From Typhlomys cinereus (taxonomy: Eukaryota > Chordata > Mammalia > Rodentia > Platacanthomyidae): DNA of 64,000 nucleotides. The notes beneath the pieces were generated by a model that had not been told where the DNA came from, ran no database searches, and was given only the letters and a program-made list of their open reading frames with translations. Position numbers and translations under genes: made by a program. The stretch is taken from contig JALPQD010000088.1 of NCBI GenBank assembly GCA_023101885.1, positions 2,763,501 to 2,827,500 on the forward strand, in the 5' to 3' direction. Of this stretch, positions 23,855-36,182 are shown piece by piece (the first letter of the stretch is position 1; every line of letters starts with the position of its first letter).

Positions 23855-23995
23855 CCTGCATTGGTCCATGCCAACAATGTCATCCACCTGTGTTACCATC
23901 TCAGCTTCCAACCAGTTCACACCACTTCTGCCCCTGCCCATCCCAGCACATTCTGATCAGAAGGCAGCAGTGAGAAGTATCTTTTGAAGACTTAA
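23855..23995 (+). repeat. Ancient L2-like fragment
   Basis: The order 'cctgcattggtccatgcca', 'caatgtcatcc', 'tcagcttccaacc', 'cacttctgcccctgccc', 'cattctgatcagaaggcag' resembles a common mammalian-wide repeat. Weak match; low confidence in family. Confidence 0.35.
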
Positions 23996-26945
23996 CATAC
24001 TTCCATCCCACTGCCAAAAATGCTGCAGACAGACACTTCAAGTAAATATCAAAGCCCATACCCCCCCCCTCACTCCTCCGGCCCCCAGAGATGTCTCTTA
24101 CTCTCCTCACCTCTGCTCCAGTGTTTCTGCAGCTTATCTTCCTGTACCATCATCCCACTGACACTCCACTGCACTGTGGGTGGAGGGGTATTAGAGCTAA
24201 CTGCTTCTTTCATCTTTTCCAATGCACTCCTTAGGCTTTTTCCTTTCTCTCCCAAGTAGAGAGAGAGTTTCCCAAGGATAGCTCTGATTGCAGCTGCACA
24301 AATGCCAGTGGCCACTCAAAGATGTGGGGAAGGAAAGAAGGGATGACAACAGGTTAGGAAATAACTGAAGAACAAATAAGGGACTGGCACAAAGGTCTAG
24401 GATACTACTGTCCATAAAAATACATAAGCCATATATGCATCACTTTGTAGCAGCTACACTTTTGAAAAGAAATAGTGAAGTTGGTCTGCATGTAACCAGA
24501 CTCATTTGCAGTCTGGTAAGCTGAAAGAACAGCCAAGGCTGCTGCAATTCAATGAGCAAAACAAGATAAATGAAATTGAGGATAAAAGTGTGATCTTCCA
24601 TGTTTGTGGTCAATGTGTAATTTCCAGTGTTAGCAAAAGTAATTTACCATAAATACGTGAGTGTAGATCAGGTACAGCAATCATTTTAGAATCATAACAG
24701 GAACAGTCTATTCTGAATCAATCCAAATACTGTCCATGTTTAAAGTACGCTAGTCAAACACCATTCAGCTTTTCCTGCATACATAGAGTGGCATTCTGAT
24801 GTTAGAATTGAGGTGATGTAGACATATATAAGGAAATTGTTCCTATACTTTAGTGACATTGCCTTTGTGTCTTTATAAAGATTAAGTTCTTTTTGATCAT
24901 GGATGTAAATGTTTAAGAATTAGAGTGTATATAGTTCTCCAAAAACATTTAAGGACTAGAAACTGAATTATATAAAATATTAGCTGACTTTCTTACCTTT
25001 GATTTGGTGTCCTTTTAGGGAATCTTGACTTGATTGCCAGGGTATGGGTAGAATTTGTTCAGGATGGTGCTAATGATTGCCCGAATAATTCTTTACTTAT
25101 TGAGCCTAATTACTGAAATATACCCAATTGATTTTGTTTTCCAAAAATGATTGCCAGTTGCTTTCAAAGAGGCCAGAACACTGTTAGATATTCTTTCTGT
25201 GCCATTTAGAACCTTTAAGATAGTATCCAATCCTAAAAAACATAATGGTCTCCCCTTTCACCTGTCGTAAATTATAAAAAGTCCCTTACCTTTACGTCAC
25301 ATAGTGACCTGAAAGGAAAGCAGTAAGCAATGGCAAGGGAGAGTGGAGAGGGATGGGATGTAAGAAGGAAATACACAGGAAAGAGCAAACCTTGAAGGCA
25401 TCCTTTTCCACTGCAAGACTTAAACCCGTTCTCTTTCTTCAACCAAGGATGGCTATTAGAATACATCCTATTCCGTAATGAATTGACTGTACAGGTCTCT
25501 AAACCCCAAGTCCTTTTTTTTCCTGAGATTCTATGTCTTATAGAGTATCATGGCCCTACTCTTTCAAAATCTTGAGGACAATTTTCCCTCAAATTATTCA
25601 TGTGGTCATGTTTTTTGCCTTCAAGTTCTAACAACTTCTAACAGGTATGGGCAACTTCTTGCAACTTCCTTTGATCAACAACTTTCTTAAACTTACCCTC
25701 ATACTTAAGTTGTTTTTAAATTTTCTCTCAGCAGTAGTGTTATGACCTAGGGCAACAATGCAGTGTTTGTGAATACTCCACGGCCAAACTATGTAGCTAG
25801 TCCGAACTAGCCTCTGCCCTGATGAAGCATGGGAAGCTGTTTGCAGCTTCCCTGGGTTCAGATAAGCCTGGCTGCAGCTGCTCCTCCTACCCATGCGAAG
25901 GTTATGCTGGAGGCTTCAGAAGATGTGAAACAGGAGGTCAAATCAGTGTAGACATGAACTTACCAGCACATGAGCATGGATAGTAACCGGATGGGATACG
26001 TTTTGGGGGATGAAACAAGAAAGAAAACTTCACAAACAAACTCAGTGAATCTTTAAAAGGAACACTGTCAATGAGTGCTTCTTAATGAAGTATTCACATA
26101 CGCTTTTGGAGATAGTGTTTCTTTGTATTTATTAGAGAAACAATAATATTTTTGATTTTTAGATTTGAATGACCTCACACTTCCTTTCCATTTTTTTTGT
26201 TTGTTTTTTGTTTTTTTGTTTGTTTGTTTGTTTTTTAGGAATTGGGTATTTCATGGTTCTTCCAGCATGGTATTAGTAGATATTCTGAGATGTTTGGTCT
26301 ATGATCCTCTCTTTCCCAATAGCAGGCAGTGTGATCCTGATCTCAAAATGAAAACTTAGTTTGCACTAAGATCTCTTCCCAAGGCTGCCTTATGCTGCTG
26401 CTGCAAAGCCATGCCCTCCTTCTTCCTCCTGCCTTCCTAAGGCATGACAACTGCTCGTCTTGCCTGTCTCTGTACATTTGTTATTTAAAACTGCCATTTA
26501 ACTGGAACCTTGTAGTAAGTCGCTTCCTTTAGTAATCTGTTGTCTTTACATAATTCCCTTGGAATCCACCTGGAGGACTGCTGCATTGATCCGTAGGTTG
26601 TTCTCTTTTATCTGTGGTGTGCTATCAAAGTTGATGGGCTATTTCCTGGTCTGTAGGAATGCAAGGTAAACCATTGGATGAGACTGCAGAGAGCAGGTGA
26701 TTTCTTGCGAGGTGTCTTAAAACATGAATTTGCACTTATCTTAAAATGTTTTCAAAAAACATTCACCAAATACTCTTTGAGAAATATCGTAAAGCACTTA
26801 GACAACAGTCTGATTAAAGGAAGCTTATTGAATAAAGTCAGGGGGTTTTAGCATTAATCCCTTTTTTGTGGCCAGGAAAATGACTCCTCTATTCTATATC
26901 ATTAGATTCTGCCCAAGAAATTGCTTAAAAAGAGCCTCCCCCTAC

Positions 26946-26948
<3 letters not shown>

Positions 26949-27002
<54 letters not shown>
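26949..27002. repeat. (CA)n microsatellite
   Basis: About 27 CA dinucleotides. Confidence 0.96.
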
Positions 27003-27004
<2 letters not shown>

Positions 27005-27169
27005 GGACACAGCTTTGCAGCATCCAGATGCAATTCCTGTTTACATAGACACCAGCTGTACGCAGTTACCAGGTGAATCTGTATTCTAAGCAAACACAAC
27101 AAACAAGACATTGAGGTTTAGGTTTGGTTTCAGGATCTTCTCCTCCAGAGCTTCCTATGCTGGAATCAT

Positions 27170-27392
27170 GATGCTTAGTCTGGAGATATTAAGAGCTGAC
27201 AAAATCATTGAAGAGGGAGAGCGTAGGTCACGGGGCACATCACTGGAACATCTCATGGGACCCATCTCTCTCTGTGATTGCCCTCTCTCACACATGCCAT
27301 CTCACCCTGACATCATCTGTCACGATAGAATGCAACCAGGGTCCCCCCCTGAGCACCATGCTATTGCTTAGGTAATTTATAGCAACAAGAAT
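27170..27392 (+). repeat. Possible MaLR LTR 3'-part
   Basis: The segment ends with 'ggtaatttatagcaacaagaatgactaaaata' (in pieces), resembling the end of MST/THE1-type LTRs (…TTATAGCAACA…GACTAA). Upstream text is G+C-richer and fits less well. Diverged. Confidence 0.35.
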
Positions 27393-29473
27393 GACTAAAA
27401 TACATGTCAGAATCTCCATTCCCAAATTCTCTTCTAATGTACAAACCATCTTAGTATCTTAATGTTTCTGAGAAACATTTTATTGTCCTGTTTGTATCCC
27501 AGAACTCACTGTAATTGTGTTATATTAACAAGACTCAGAATTTTCAGTGTTTGGGGAATTTGGAAAGACAGTTTCTTCACAGAAAACTTCTTGCCTTAGA
27601 TTGTAAAATTGCCTGTAGGAGTTTTTGCCCACTTGGAACTGATGATGCCCAGGTCCGTCCTTCGAGCCGTGTATCTCTGGCTCTGCAGATGATCCCATGC
27701 CATTTTCTCATCAAATGCTTTGTATGTGCCCAGGATGACTTGTAAGAGAAATGTGATGAGAACATTTTAAAAATTCATTAACATTCTGTCTTCACTGGAC
27801 TCTCAATCTAGTAGGAAGAAAGAAAAATACACAAAAGCCATCACAGTCTAGCAAACATTTCATAAAGCATTCTGTGGAGCTGACAAATTGGTAGGGGCAT
27901 ATTTGTCCATAAAGCTGTATATTAGTCCTCATAATTCTTCATATTTACCAGAAGCAAGCAGATACACATCTCTAGAAACCCACTTTCAGTTGCTGAGGGA
28001 GCATTGTTCAGTGTGTATTTTAGCCATCTGTGTGATGCCAAGCAGTTTATGTTTCTTTAATGTTGGAGCAATATATAACAGTTTGACTGACAAACTGGTA
28101 AATTTTACCCAAGGAGGAAGTAGTGATAAGGCAGTTGACACTATAAAATGCTTATCTTGGCAGTTTGCTGTATGAGAAACACTCTCAGGGTTCTTACTGT
28201 TTATGGGACTCATGACACTGGGGTACATGATTTATTTACAAAGTATTTAAGCCTCATAAACAAGACTTCTCTAGCCATGTCCAACCCCATGTACATAAAT
28301 CACTCCGTTGATTATGTGCTGTTGTCTTCCACGTTAGGAATGACGACATTATCTATGACTGAATTTCAAAATAACAAGTCCCATCAAAATGATCAATATT
28401 TGAAGCAGTGATCTAGATGACATTTTGCCAGTTCCAACTGATTTATTTTTCAAATCATCTTAAGAGTTGTTATGTAGAACTTTTTATTTCTGTCTGTAAA
28501 TTTAGAGCTATTAGTGAAGAGTGTCTAAAATTTTTTTGTTCCAATTAAGCTAAACTGCTAAAAGAGATTGAAAGGAATACATTTCTATTTTAAAGGCAGA
28601 TTCTTCTTAAATACCAAACTTCAGGTGAATTCTAAATATTTAATATTTTAAAAGTAGCAATTGATCAGGAGCATGTCAATAAAGAATGTTTAAACTCTAC
28701 AAAGGAAAGTTTCCAGTACTACAAATATTCTTTATTGGTACAAGTACATTTAATCAGAACAGGAACATAGATTTTTCTTTCTTGTCAACCTTCAGTACAA
28801 CAGAAAAAACATTTTCAGGGTTAAACATCATTTCAAAGCATTTTAAACCCCTTAATATTTATATTCTGAGCATGTGTCATGCAATAACACTTATCTGAGA
28901 AATATGCTTCTCTATCTGCCCTTGATTATAAACTCCTCTTTATAAAGGAGATTGAAAATCATGTGTTTGGCATTCTTTGATGTTCAGAGGCAGAAATCAA
29001 TTTTACACCTTTTGGAGTGAGACAGCTATAGGTAAAAGAAGTTGACAATTCTTGGCAGGGTTAATTAGCACTAATTATACTTTGATTGACCCAATTTTCT
29101 CTAGAAAGTTTAACCAATTCTTCCTTTGCAAAGTGAAGAATATGTTTTTTCATACGAACTGAAGAATTGTTTGTTTTCTGGACTCATAGATCATCAAAAT
29201 GTGGTTTATAAAATGTATTCCTCCAAAAAATGTAAACCCAAGGATTGGGTGTGATTGGAAAGGACCTTCAACATTTTATAGTTCTTGAGAGCATGTATTG
29301 CATTATCACATGTTGGAAATTTTAAATTTTTAAGTAAATATTAGCTAATTTTAAAGTTAATTAGAATTTAAAATAATTTTAAAATCTTCTATTTATACAA
29401 AAGCCACAAAATTGTCAAATAATGCAGTATAATTTTTCCTTTTCAACTTAATATTTACTTCATTCACTTTTTA

Positions 29474-29495
29474 TGGAATCTCATTTGCTTGATAA
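29474..29495. repeat. Direct repeat flanking SINE, left copy
   Basis: Twenty-two bases here recur exactly at 29848-29869, with further looser similarity after them. They probably belong to the target-site duplication of the SINE between them. Confidence 0.8.
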
Positions 29496-29512
29496 GTATA
29501 AAACTCCTTATT

Positions 29513-29847
29513 GGGCTGGAGAGATGGCTCAGGGGTTGAGCCTTTGCCTCGCAAGAAAAAGGATCTGAGTTGGGATCCCCAGATCTCACATAAAAATGCC
29601 AGGCAGATATGGCAACAGCCTGTAATTCCGGCCTTGGAAGGCAGAGCCTGACAGACCTCAGAACAAAGCAGTAAGGATGTAGAGCAATCCAGGATGATTC
29701 CTCATGTCACCCTTGGGCTTTCACAGGCACACACACCCACTCACATGCCCTCCTGTGCACTCCATTCTTCCGCAACACAACAGGAAAAAAATCTTTCTTA
29801 CTGCATGCCTTGCGTATGTACATGTGTGAGGACTCATATCCTTAGGT
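29513..29847 (+). mobile_element. Jerboa-like B2-superfamily SINE
   Basis: The element starts gggctggagagatggctcag, the tRNA-derived head with the A box, then 'cctttgcctcgcaag' and a B box-like 'gggatccccagatctc'. The body has 'tgtaattccggccttgg' and 'caatccaggatgattcctc', and a CA-rich tail follows. This is the best sense-strand view of the family in the window. It is flanked by a 22-bp exact direct repeat. Confidence 0.88.
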
Positions 29848-29869
29848 TGGAATCTCATTTGCTTGATAA
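29848..29869. repeat. Direct repeat flanking SINE, right copy
   Basis: Exact copy of 29474-29495. Confidence 0.8.
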
Positions 29870-30902
29870 ATGTAAAATTTTTACATATACTTTACTGGCT
29901 GAGCTCTCTGTGAAAGAAATTTTTTAAAAAATCCTTTACTTCTAAAATGAACATCATAACATTATTTGTTTTTCACTGTATGTGCTTCTCATAGCATGGT
30001 TTATGACTTCTATTGTAATTGTTTAAACAAACTGTAGATCTAATATTTCCATGAACTTGGTATCTGTTATGAGGAAATTTCCATGAAAGCTTCTTAATGG
30101 ATGAAGCTGTCTGAGGCGATTATTATATATGAAGAAAGAAATAGTCACTTTCACAGTTTACCAGCTTAGTTATCTAACTCATGTTTAGGTTCAATGTGGC
30201 ACCTGTTTGTTGTACATAGGATATTTATTCCCACGAACCTTGCATTCTTCTTTGGGCAGTCGTGACCCTTTGATTTACAAAGTGAGGTACTAAAATATTT
30301 AATGATAGTTCAAAATAGCTAGTCAGTATGTGATTTCATTGCATACCACAGTTATTATAAACAGCAAAAAGGAAATAATTGCTCTCAAGCCGTCTGGAAA
30401 AATAGAGTGAAATCTGATGGGAAATTTGAAGAACAAATGAGAACAATGAGGGGAAAAGAGTAAATACCTCATAGAGATGGGGAGTTTGGTCTGAGAAGTG
30501 TGATATAGTAATGGACCAGGTGATGATGGAAGTTGAATTACTAAAGCTAGAAAAGTTGACTGGGAGCCTGCAGGAGAGAACGTTGAGCTCCATCACTTTC
30601 ATCACGTACCATGTTAGCTACTACCTGAACAGTATTTCAAGTCAACTGATTCTTCAGAAATACGGAAACAACATTATAATGAAGAATTTACAAAAGTGTG
30701 ATCTTCTTCCCGTATATACAACATGTTAAAGATGGGCCCGATGTGATGATACAAAAGAAAATTAAGAAATGTCTCCACATGACATCATAGATGAAGACTT
30801 ACTAGCTGACTAAGTAAGGAAGAAGACTGGCAAGACCTGGATGCACACATGAAGGGGGCGGGGGAATAGAACAGAAGGCAAGGACACACAGAGGTGTATA
30901 AT

Positions 30903-31050
30903 ACCGGGCAGGCACTGTGGCTATATGTTTATGGTCCCAGCACTTGGGAGGCTGAGGCAAGAAGGTCATTTCTAGATTGAGACCACACAAGATCCAAGGT
31001 CATCTTGGATTATTTAGCAAGAGACCATCTCAAAAGCAAAACAAAAAATT
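30903..31050 (+). repeat. B1 SINE
   Basis: The element reads 'gggcaggcactgtggctata', 'cccagcacttgggaggctga', 'ggcaagaaggtcatttctag' and 'agcaagagaccatctcaaaa', ending in an A-rich tail. This is the full B1 block order with moderate divergence. Confidence 0.8.
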
Positions 31051-31483
31051 AATGAGTTCCATTTCTTCCCAGAACGCATCCATGCTAATAGGATGGGGTG
31101 TAGATTCATTTATGATTACATCTTCAAAGCACTCTGGGATCATCTTTGAAACATATATTAGAAGTAATTCAGATACCCAGATTAAGGAGACTGGGCATGA
31201 CTTGCTTTTAGACACTTTGTTCACGCACAGCCTTGCTCCTGCAGTAGCGCTTCATCTCTCTCACACACTGAGTAGGACCAAAAGTCAGGAGAGGTTTGCG
31301 AAGAGTGGATGTAGGAAGCTGATAAGAGAAGTATTCTTGGGCTTGATAGCGTGAGTTCCCAAACCACATCTCTGCAATCTTGTTTGCTCCTGTCAGCCAT
31401 TGACATTGGGAAGATTTACCGATTCAGTGTAAAAATTACAGAGTTGCTAAGGTTAGTACTTTGGATGTGCTGGGCTGGTAGCA

Positions 31484-31507
31484 TTTTTTTTTTTTTTTTT
31501 TTTTTTT
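31484..31507. repeat. (T)24 tract
   Basis: A run of 24 T. No SINE or LINE body was recognised on either side. Confidence 0.9.
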
Positions 31508-32559
31508 CTGCTTTAGGGAACTGTTAAGACTCATGCCTAGAGAGGAAAGAGTTTTACCTGTTTTACTAACATGAAAAAAGACATGTGCAAATTAATTTCC
31601 AAACAGCTTCTCTCAAGTTTTAAGAGCTAATGACTAATTGAGTGCCTCAGGAAAATGCTTAATATGTCACCTATTCAGACTTTCTAATAGCATATGTGGT
31701 ATGCATATTTTTCCAAAGTAGCAAAAAGAAACCTGAAAAAATTATGCCAAGGACAGTGACAGTTTCTTGTAAAAGTTGTTTTGATCTTCGAAGTGTTATA
31801 TTCCACTCTACAAATGAACAGGCTGTGTGTTAGAGAATTATACAGACAGAAAATGGAAGGGAAGGAAGAGATCTGAGATCTAAGACACTGACCTAGATAG
31901 GCCCCATCCGAAGCGTGTGTTTTTGTTTTTTCACAGAAGAACCATATTTCAGTACAGTTCCTGTGTTTTTCTATGCTAGGTATATTATTTTTTGCTGTTT
32001 CATGTTTAACTGCAGATCATATTGTCTTGTGGACAGAAATGCCACATCTAGAAAACCACATCACATATTGTCCTTTAGCTGAGCTAATGGTGCCCTTGGT
32101 CACAGCACAATCAAAGTATTCATAGCCTATAGAGATTGTGATTAACCTGAATTGTGTTGCCAAGGGGGATTTGAGCCCAATGTGGCCTAAAACTTCATTG
32201 CAAACTTGTGAGGAGAAAAACCTTCATTTCAAAAAGGAGCTCTGTGAGCTGAAGCTTAGTGTGTGTGTTTGGGGGGGAGGGGAGTCTGATTTTATTTCCT
32301 AGTTCAGGATTCTCTGCTATGAAATTTGCTCATACATTTAATACTGAAAAGCATGCTTCTGTTGATTTTTCTTATTCCTCATTCCATGTTAGATTTTTCT
32401 TTAAGATCTACCTCTGCTTCATCCAGAGAACATCAGTAAAATTAACTACAGCATTTGTCCCCCTGGGGAATGTGGGCTCATGAGGCAGAGAGAATTCTAG
32501 CTGGAATGTTACTGGTGGAGGAGGCTCCACAGCTATTTACTACCAACAGCCTGGGAGGA

Positions 32560-32960
32560 CAAGAGAAAACGGATTAATGTGCCCCTCTGTGACTAAATCC
32601 AGCCCTCTGCTGCCATCTTCTCTTTCCTGCTTCCCCTCAAAGTCATTATTTCAGAGCGCTAATCTGTGAAACAGCCGTTCAGGGGGAACTGGGCTAGAAC
32701 TTAGCTGAGGGGTCACATTCACCAGCCTGACAGTTGTGCATTTGCAAAAGAAACTGCACGAATTTATTCAGCATCAAAACCTCTGCATCTTTTACCGCCC
32801 CACCGCGTTTCACACTGTATTCCCGTCAGCGCACTATGATTGCTGTATAAATTCCATCCAGATTCTTCATTTAATTAGCCAGCATTCTTTGAGCAAGAAT
32901 AAAAGTGCTGTTTCCGTAAAGGAATAAAAGCTGCGTGAAGCGAGTGCGAAGGAGACAGAT
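32560..32960. other. Unique segment with conserved-element-like features
   Basis: This stretch has no recognisable repeat, keeps scattered CpGs (accgccccaccgcgtttc, cccgtcagcgcac) in an AT-rich intron, and holds a homeodomain-type core in 'tcatttaattagccagc'. No open frame of note. It could be an intronic regulatory element; the sequence alone cannot show conservation. Confidence 0.25.
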
Positions 32961-33169
32961 CATCAAGTTAGGTGTTCGCTGCAGCTCTGGTGACTTGCTG
33001 CCCTTCTTTGGCTTGGGAAGCATTTTCTTGTAGCTTGATTGGATGGAAAATGGGGAGCAGTGGAGTGGCCTCCAGTGTGTCTGAGTCTATTACAGCCACA
33101 TCCTCAGCTGGTGATAATTGTGTTGTTCACAAGGTGGTTGTGGACTCGTAACCGAGACCATGAACTTTG

Positions 33170-33340
33170 TAACTAGCAGCGGGATCGAATTCTAGCTCCA
33201 CCTTTTGTTGGGTGTGTTCGTTACTTAAACTTTCTGTGCTTTAGTGGCCTGGGTGTGAAAGGAAGACAGAAACAGACATACTTTACAGCACAGCATACAG
33301 ATTACCTGGCCTGACACCTCTGTCCTTCAGAACAGTGCTG
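33170..33340 (+). repeat. MIR relic
   Basis: The order 'gggatcgaattctagctcc', 'gtgtgttcgttacttaaac', 'tttctgtgctttagtggcc', 'catactttacagcac' and 'gattacctggcctgacacc' follows the MIR consensus from its tRNA part into the core. Ancient. Confidence 0.65.
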
Positions 33341-33565
33341 GTGCATTAGGATGTTAGCTCCTGTGTGCACAGCCGCAACCTAGTATGAAACTGACCCAAG
33401 TGCGTCACTGGTGACTTTCTTGATCATCCGGGCTGAACTGATGGATACATCAAGGACATGGAAGGCAGTGGACTGTCCACACTGCTCCACTCTGCACCCT
33501 CTTGTCAGCTTTATATTTTAAAATTGCATTTATTTGCTTATTATTGATTAATTATTGCAGATAAA

Positions 33566-33796
33566 GCTGTGTAGCTCAGGCTGGCCTGGAATTCAATATA
33601 GTCAAAGTGTTCTTCTTGTTCCTTTTACCTGTTTCCTCTCAACAGGATTGGAGGCACGGATCACCACACCTGGCTTACTTATACTTATTTGTTTACTTGC
33701 TTGTTTGTATGTTTTATTCATAGTGCTGGGGATCTGATCCAAGGCTTTGACACACCTAACAAGTGTCCTACCTTTAGGCTGCCTCTTCCCTAGCCC
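33566..33796 (-). repeat. B1-ID composite SINE, antisense
   Basis: The left part, 'agctcaggctggcctggaat' to 'ggcacggatcaccacacc', is antisense B1. After a T-rich linker, 'tagtgctggggatctgatcc' to 'caagtgtcctacctttaggc' is an antisense ID-type tRNA-derived unit. The B1/ID composite order resembles B4/ID_B1 elements. Confidence 0.7.
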
Positions 33797-34199
33797 TCAG
33801 ACTTCCCTGTCTAAAACTCTTTCTTTCTCATACCATTTTCAGAACATCTCAGGTGTTCCCCCAGATTCCAAAACATTTTCAATCGCACAATTTCTGCCAG
33901 AGCCTGTTTCCTTACCCCGGCCTTTTTTCCTTTTTTTGAAATCCTTTTTCCCCTAATGAAAGTATCAGTTCCTGCCAAAGTCATCTACCATGGCTACTCA
34001 AATGCTTCTCCTTCCTTTTTGCTCCTCCTTGTTCACATTATGGTTTCTGGGATTTCTCATTTCTTCTAGCATAACTTCCTTCCTCCTTTTATCTAAGTCA
34101 TGTCTATTCTAAGAGACCCTGAAACATTTGGGTATTGTGTATCCCTTTGTATTTGCTTCACATAAGAGTTATCTTCATGAAGTAGCTGTTCACAGAGCG

Positions 34200-34835
34200 T
34201 TTATCAATGACCCAGCCTGTTGCTCTACTTCCAGAAAACATTGAAAACCCACCTGCTTCACACCATTTCTCCTACCATCAACTTTTCCAAGCTTCAGTCA
34301 GCTTTGCCTATTCCCCCGCTTCCTGCTGCTCCCTCCCTTCCTCCCTGCAGCCTGCTCCTAGCCGAGTAGTGAAAGCAACACTCTTAACTTTCAATTCAGC
34401 TCCATCACTTCCCTTCTGCAGACTCTCCGGCTATTAGCCACTCACCCCTGAGTCCTGACAAGGCCTGCCCTCCTTCCCACCCCTGTCCCGCACTCAGATC
34501 CTCCTTCGTTCTGCTCACTGAGTCTGCTGCCCCTGACCTCCTTGATGTTCTCCAACCGCACAAGGCACATGCCCATCGCAGGCCTTTGCACACTGTTCTT
34601 TTTAGTCCTCAAACTCCTGGTTGATGGCACCATCGCTTCTGTGGGTCTCTGGTCAGATGCCTTCTTGGTGAGACCCTCACTGATAAGCCCCAAGCTACTC
34701 TCTGTCTCTGCATGGTAGAATGTACATTCAGAAGATCAAGCTTTCTGTTTTCCTGCTCACTGCCTATTCCAGAAACTGGCATATAATAGCTTCTTACTAT
34801 GTAGTTATTGAATGTATGAGTGAACGATAGATTTT
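34200..34835 (+). repeat. LINE-2 (L2) 3'-end relic
   Basis: The segment shows the mammalian L2 3' pattern: pyrimidine-rich text with 'cctttgcacactgttc', 'tcttggtgagaccctcactg', 'tggtagaatgtacattcag', 'tcactgcctattccagaaac' and 'tggcatataatagc', then 'attgaatgtatgagtgaacg'. It is ancient and diverged. It explains the several open frames on both strands here. Confidence 0.6.
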
Positions 34836-35569
34836 CAGGAATAATGGCCACATTGCTACTCTCAGTACTTTAGATTTGAGCAAAAGCAAATGTCCCATAA
34901 CAGTTCCAAGAAATTTTAAATAACCATAATTTAATATTAGCCACAACAACTAGAGCAGAAACTTCCATTGCAGAGAAAAGAAATGCCTGCATCCAAGGAA
35001 GAAATGGTGTGTGCTGTAATAGCTGCCATGTTAAATTATACTTGTGTCCTAGAGGACGTGCTGTGACCCAGCCACAAGGCACACTTCAAAAGAGCAAGAG
35101 ATTTTCACGCACTAACCTTCCTAAGGTAGCAATATAGCTAGTGTATGGAGGGTATGTGCACTGCTCTCTTCTGCCATTCAAAGACAGTAAAATAGTGAAA
35201 GGAGAGCATTCAGATTCTGGCCTAGGACATATGCCTTGGAGTAGGCCATGTTTCTTCTTTGGGTCTCTGATCACTTATGGTGAAATGATTTTTAAAGCGT
35301 TTGTCTTTGAATTATCTTCCAACTTAAATTAGAAAAGAGAAATGAGACATCTTATATATATCGAGTCACTGTCTTAAGAACATTGCCTCTAACAGGTATA
35401 GTCATGAGTGGTGCTGCAGAATTCCACCCTGTAGACTAAACTAAAGCAAGAATCCACAGTTTGAGGTCTAGGAAATTGGCTTCTGCTTGGGGCTTGGTCA
35501 ACAAAGAAGTCCCAGGATACTAAACTCTCTCAACTGCAATCTGTTGAAATTATACTTTTTTCTCCCATA

Positions 35570-35760
35570 TTTTATTTTTTTCCTAATCATACAAGCTTAA
35601 TAGGTACCTCTATTCTCTCCCTCCCCCACCTCCCCCCGTTGTTTCCCATTATAATACCTTTTTTAGACCAACAAACCCCACCATCTATTTGAGTTGTACT
35701 ATAGTCTATGCCAGTTTTTCTTCTGAACCAGTTTTCTAGTCTTCTGTTTTCCATTTTTGG
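35570..35760 (-). repeat. Possible LINE-1 3' fragment, antisense
   Basis: T-rich text followed by a C-rich tract (ccctcccccacctccccccg) at about 35618-35640 resembles the reverse complement of a LINE-1 3' end. Weak. Confidence 0.35.
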
Positions 35761-36005
35761 TTCTTTTCACCTTTATTTTTCAACTATTACACTAGGAAGC
35801 TGAAACTGTTATACTGAAAACTCTCCAGGAAACCAGCTAATCCACATAATGACCTAACGTATCGGTTACTTTTGCAGTAGAAAGTAAAGACTGTAAATTA
35901 GATGGTTTGGGAGTTGTAGCCACCAAAGTGAGGCCCATTCTTTGTAGATACCAGGAGTGGTTTCTTTATCTGTTCGTCAGTGGACGCTAACTTTGCACTT
36001 TCTAG

Positions 36006-36182
36006 GAAGCCAAAGCGGTGGCTGAAGAGGCAAGAGCATTGCGCAGCCGCGTCCACCTGGCGGAGGCCGCCCAGAGGCAGGCGCGCGGGATGGAGATGGA
36101 CTACGAAGAGGTCATCCGCCTGCTGGAGGCTGAGATCTCAGAGCTCAAGGCTCAGCTCGCGGATTATTCCGACCAAAATAAA
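36006..36182 (+). CDS. Stxbp4: Stxbp4 exon, main coiled coil
   Basis: A 177-nt exon, 59 codons, phase 0-0, from EAKAVAEEARALRSRVHLAE through GMEMDYEEVIRLLEAEISEL to LADYSDQNK. It follows TTTCTAG and precedes the donor GTAAGC at 36183. It is nearly identical to the human coiled coil as I remember it and is the best single proof of gene identity. The long amphipathic helix is rich in E, A, R and L with no proline after the start. Base composition stands out: the exon is GC-rich with many CpGs (gcgcagccgcgtcc, aggcgcgcggg), unlike its AT-rich introns. Confidence 0.97.

Larger units (their letters stand above)
19230..36005 (+). other. Stxbp4 intron (16.8 kb)
   Basis: The largest complete intron in the window. 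It contains microsatellites (19240-19300, 20987-21026, 21657-21690, 26949-27002), a LINE-1 3' fragment (21985-22400), B1 and B1-ID SINEs (22724-22812, 30903-31050, 33566-33796), one jerboa-like SINE (29513-29847), a MIR (33170-33340) and L2-like pieces (23855-23995, 34200-34835). 19700-20980 is A-rich with a LINE-1-like feel but no firm match. Unique-looking stretches without a gene are 22813-23854, 24400-26190, 27390-29473, 29878-30900 and 31051-33169; two of these have enhancer-like features reported separately. 34836-35569 shows nothing. Confidence 0.9.
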
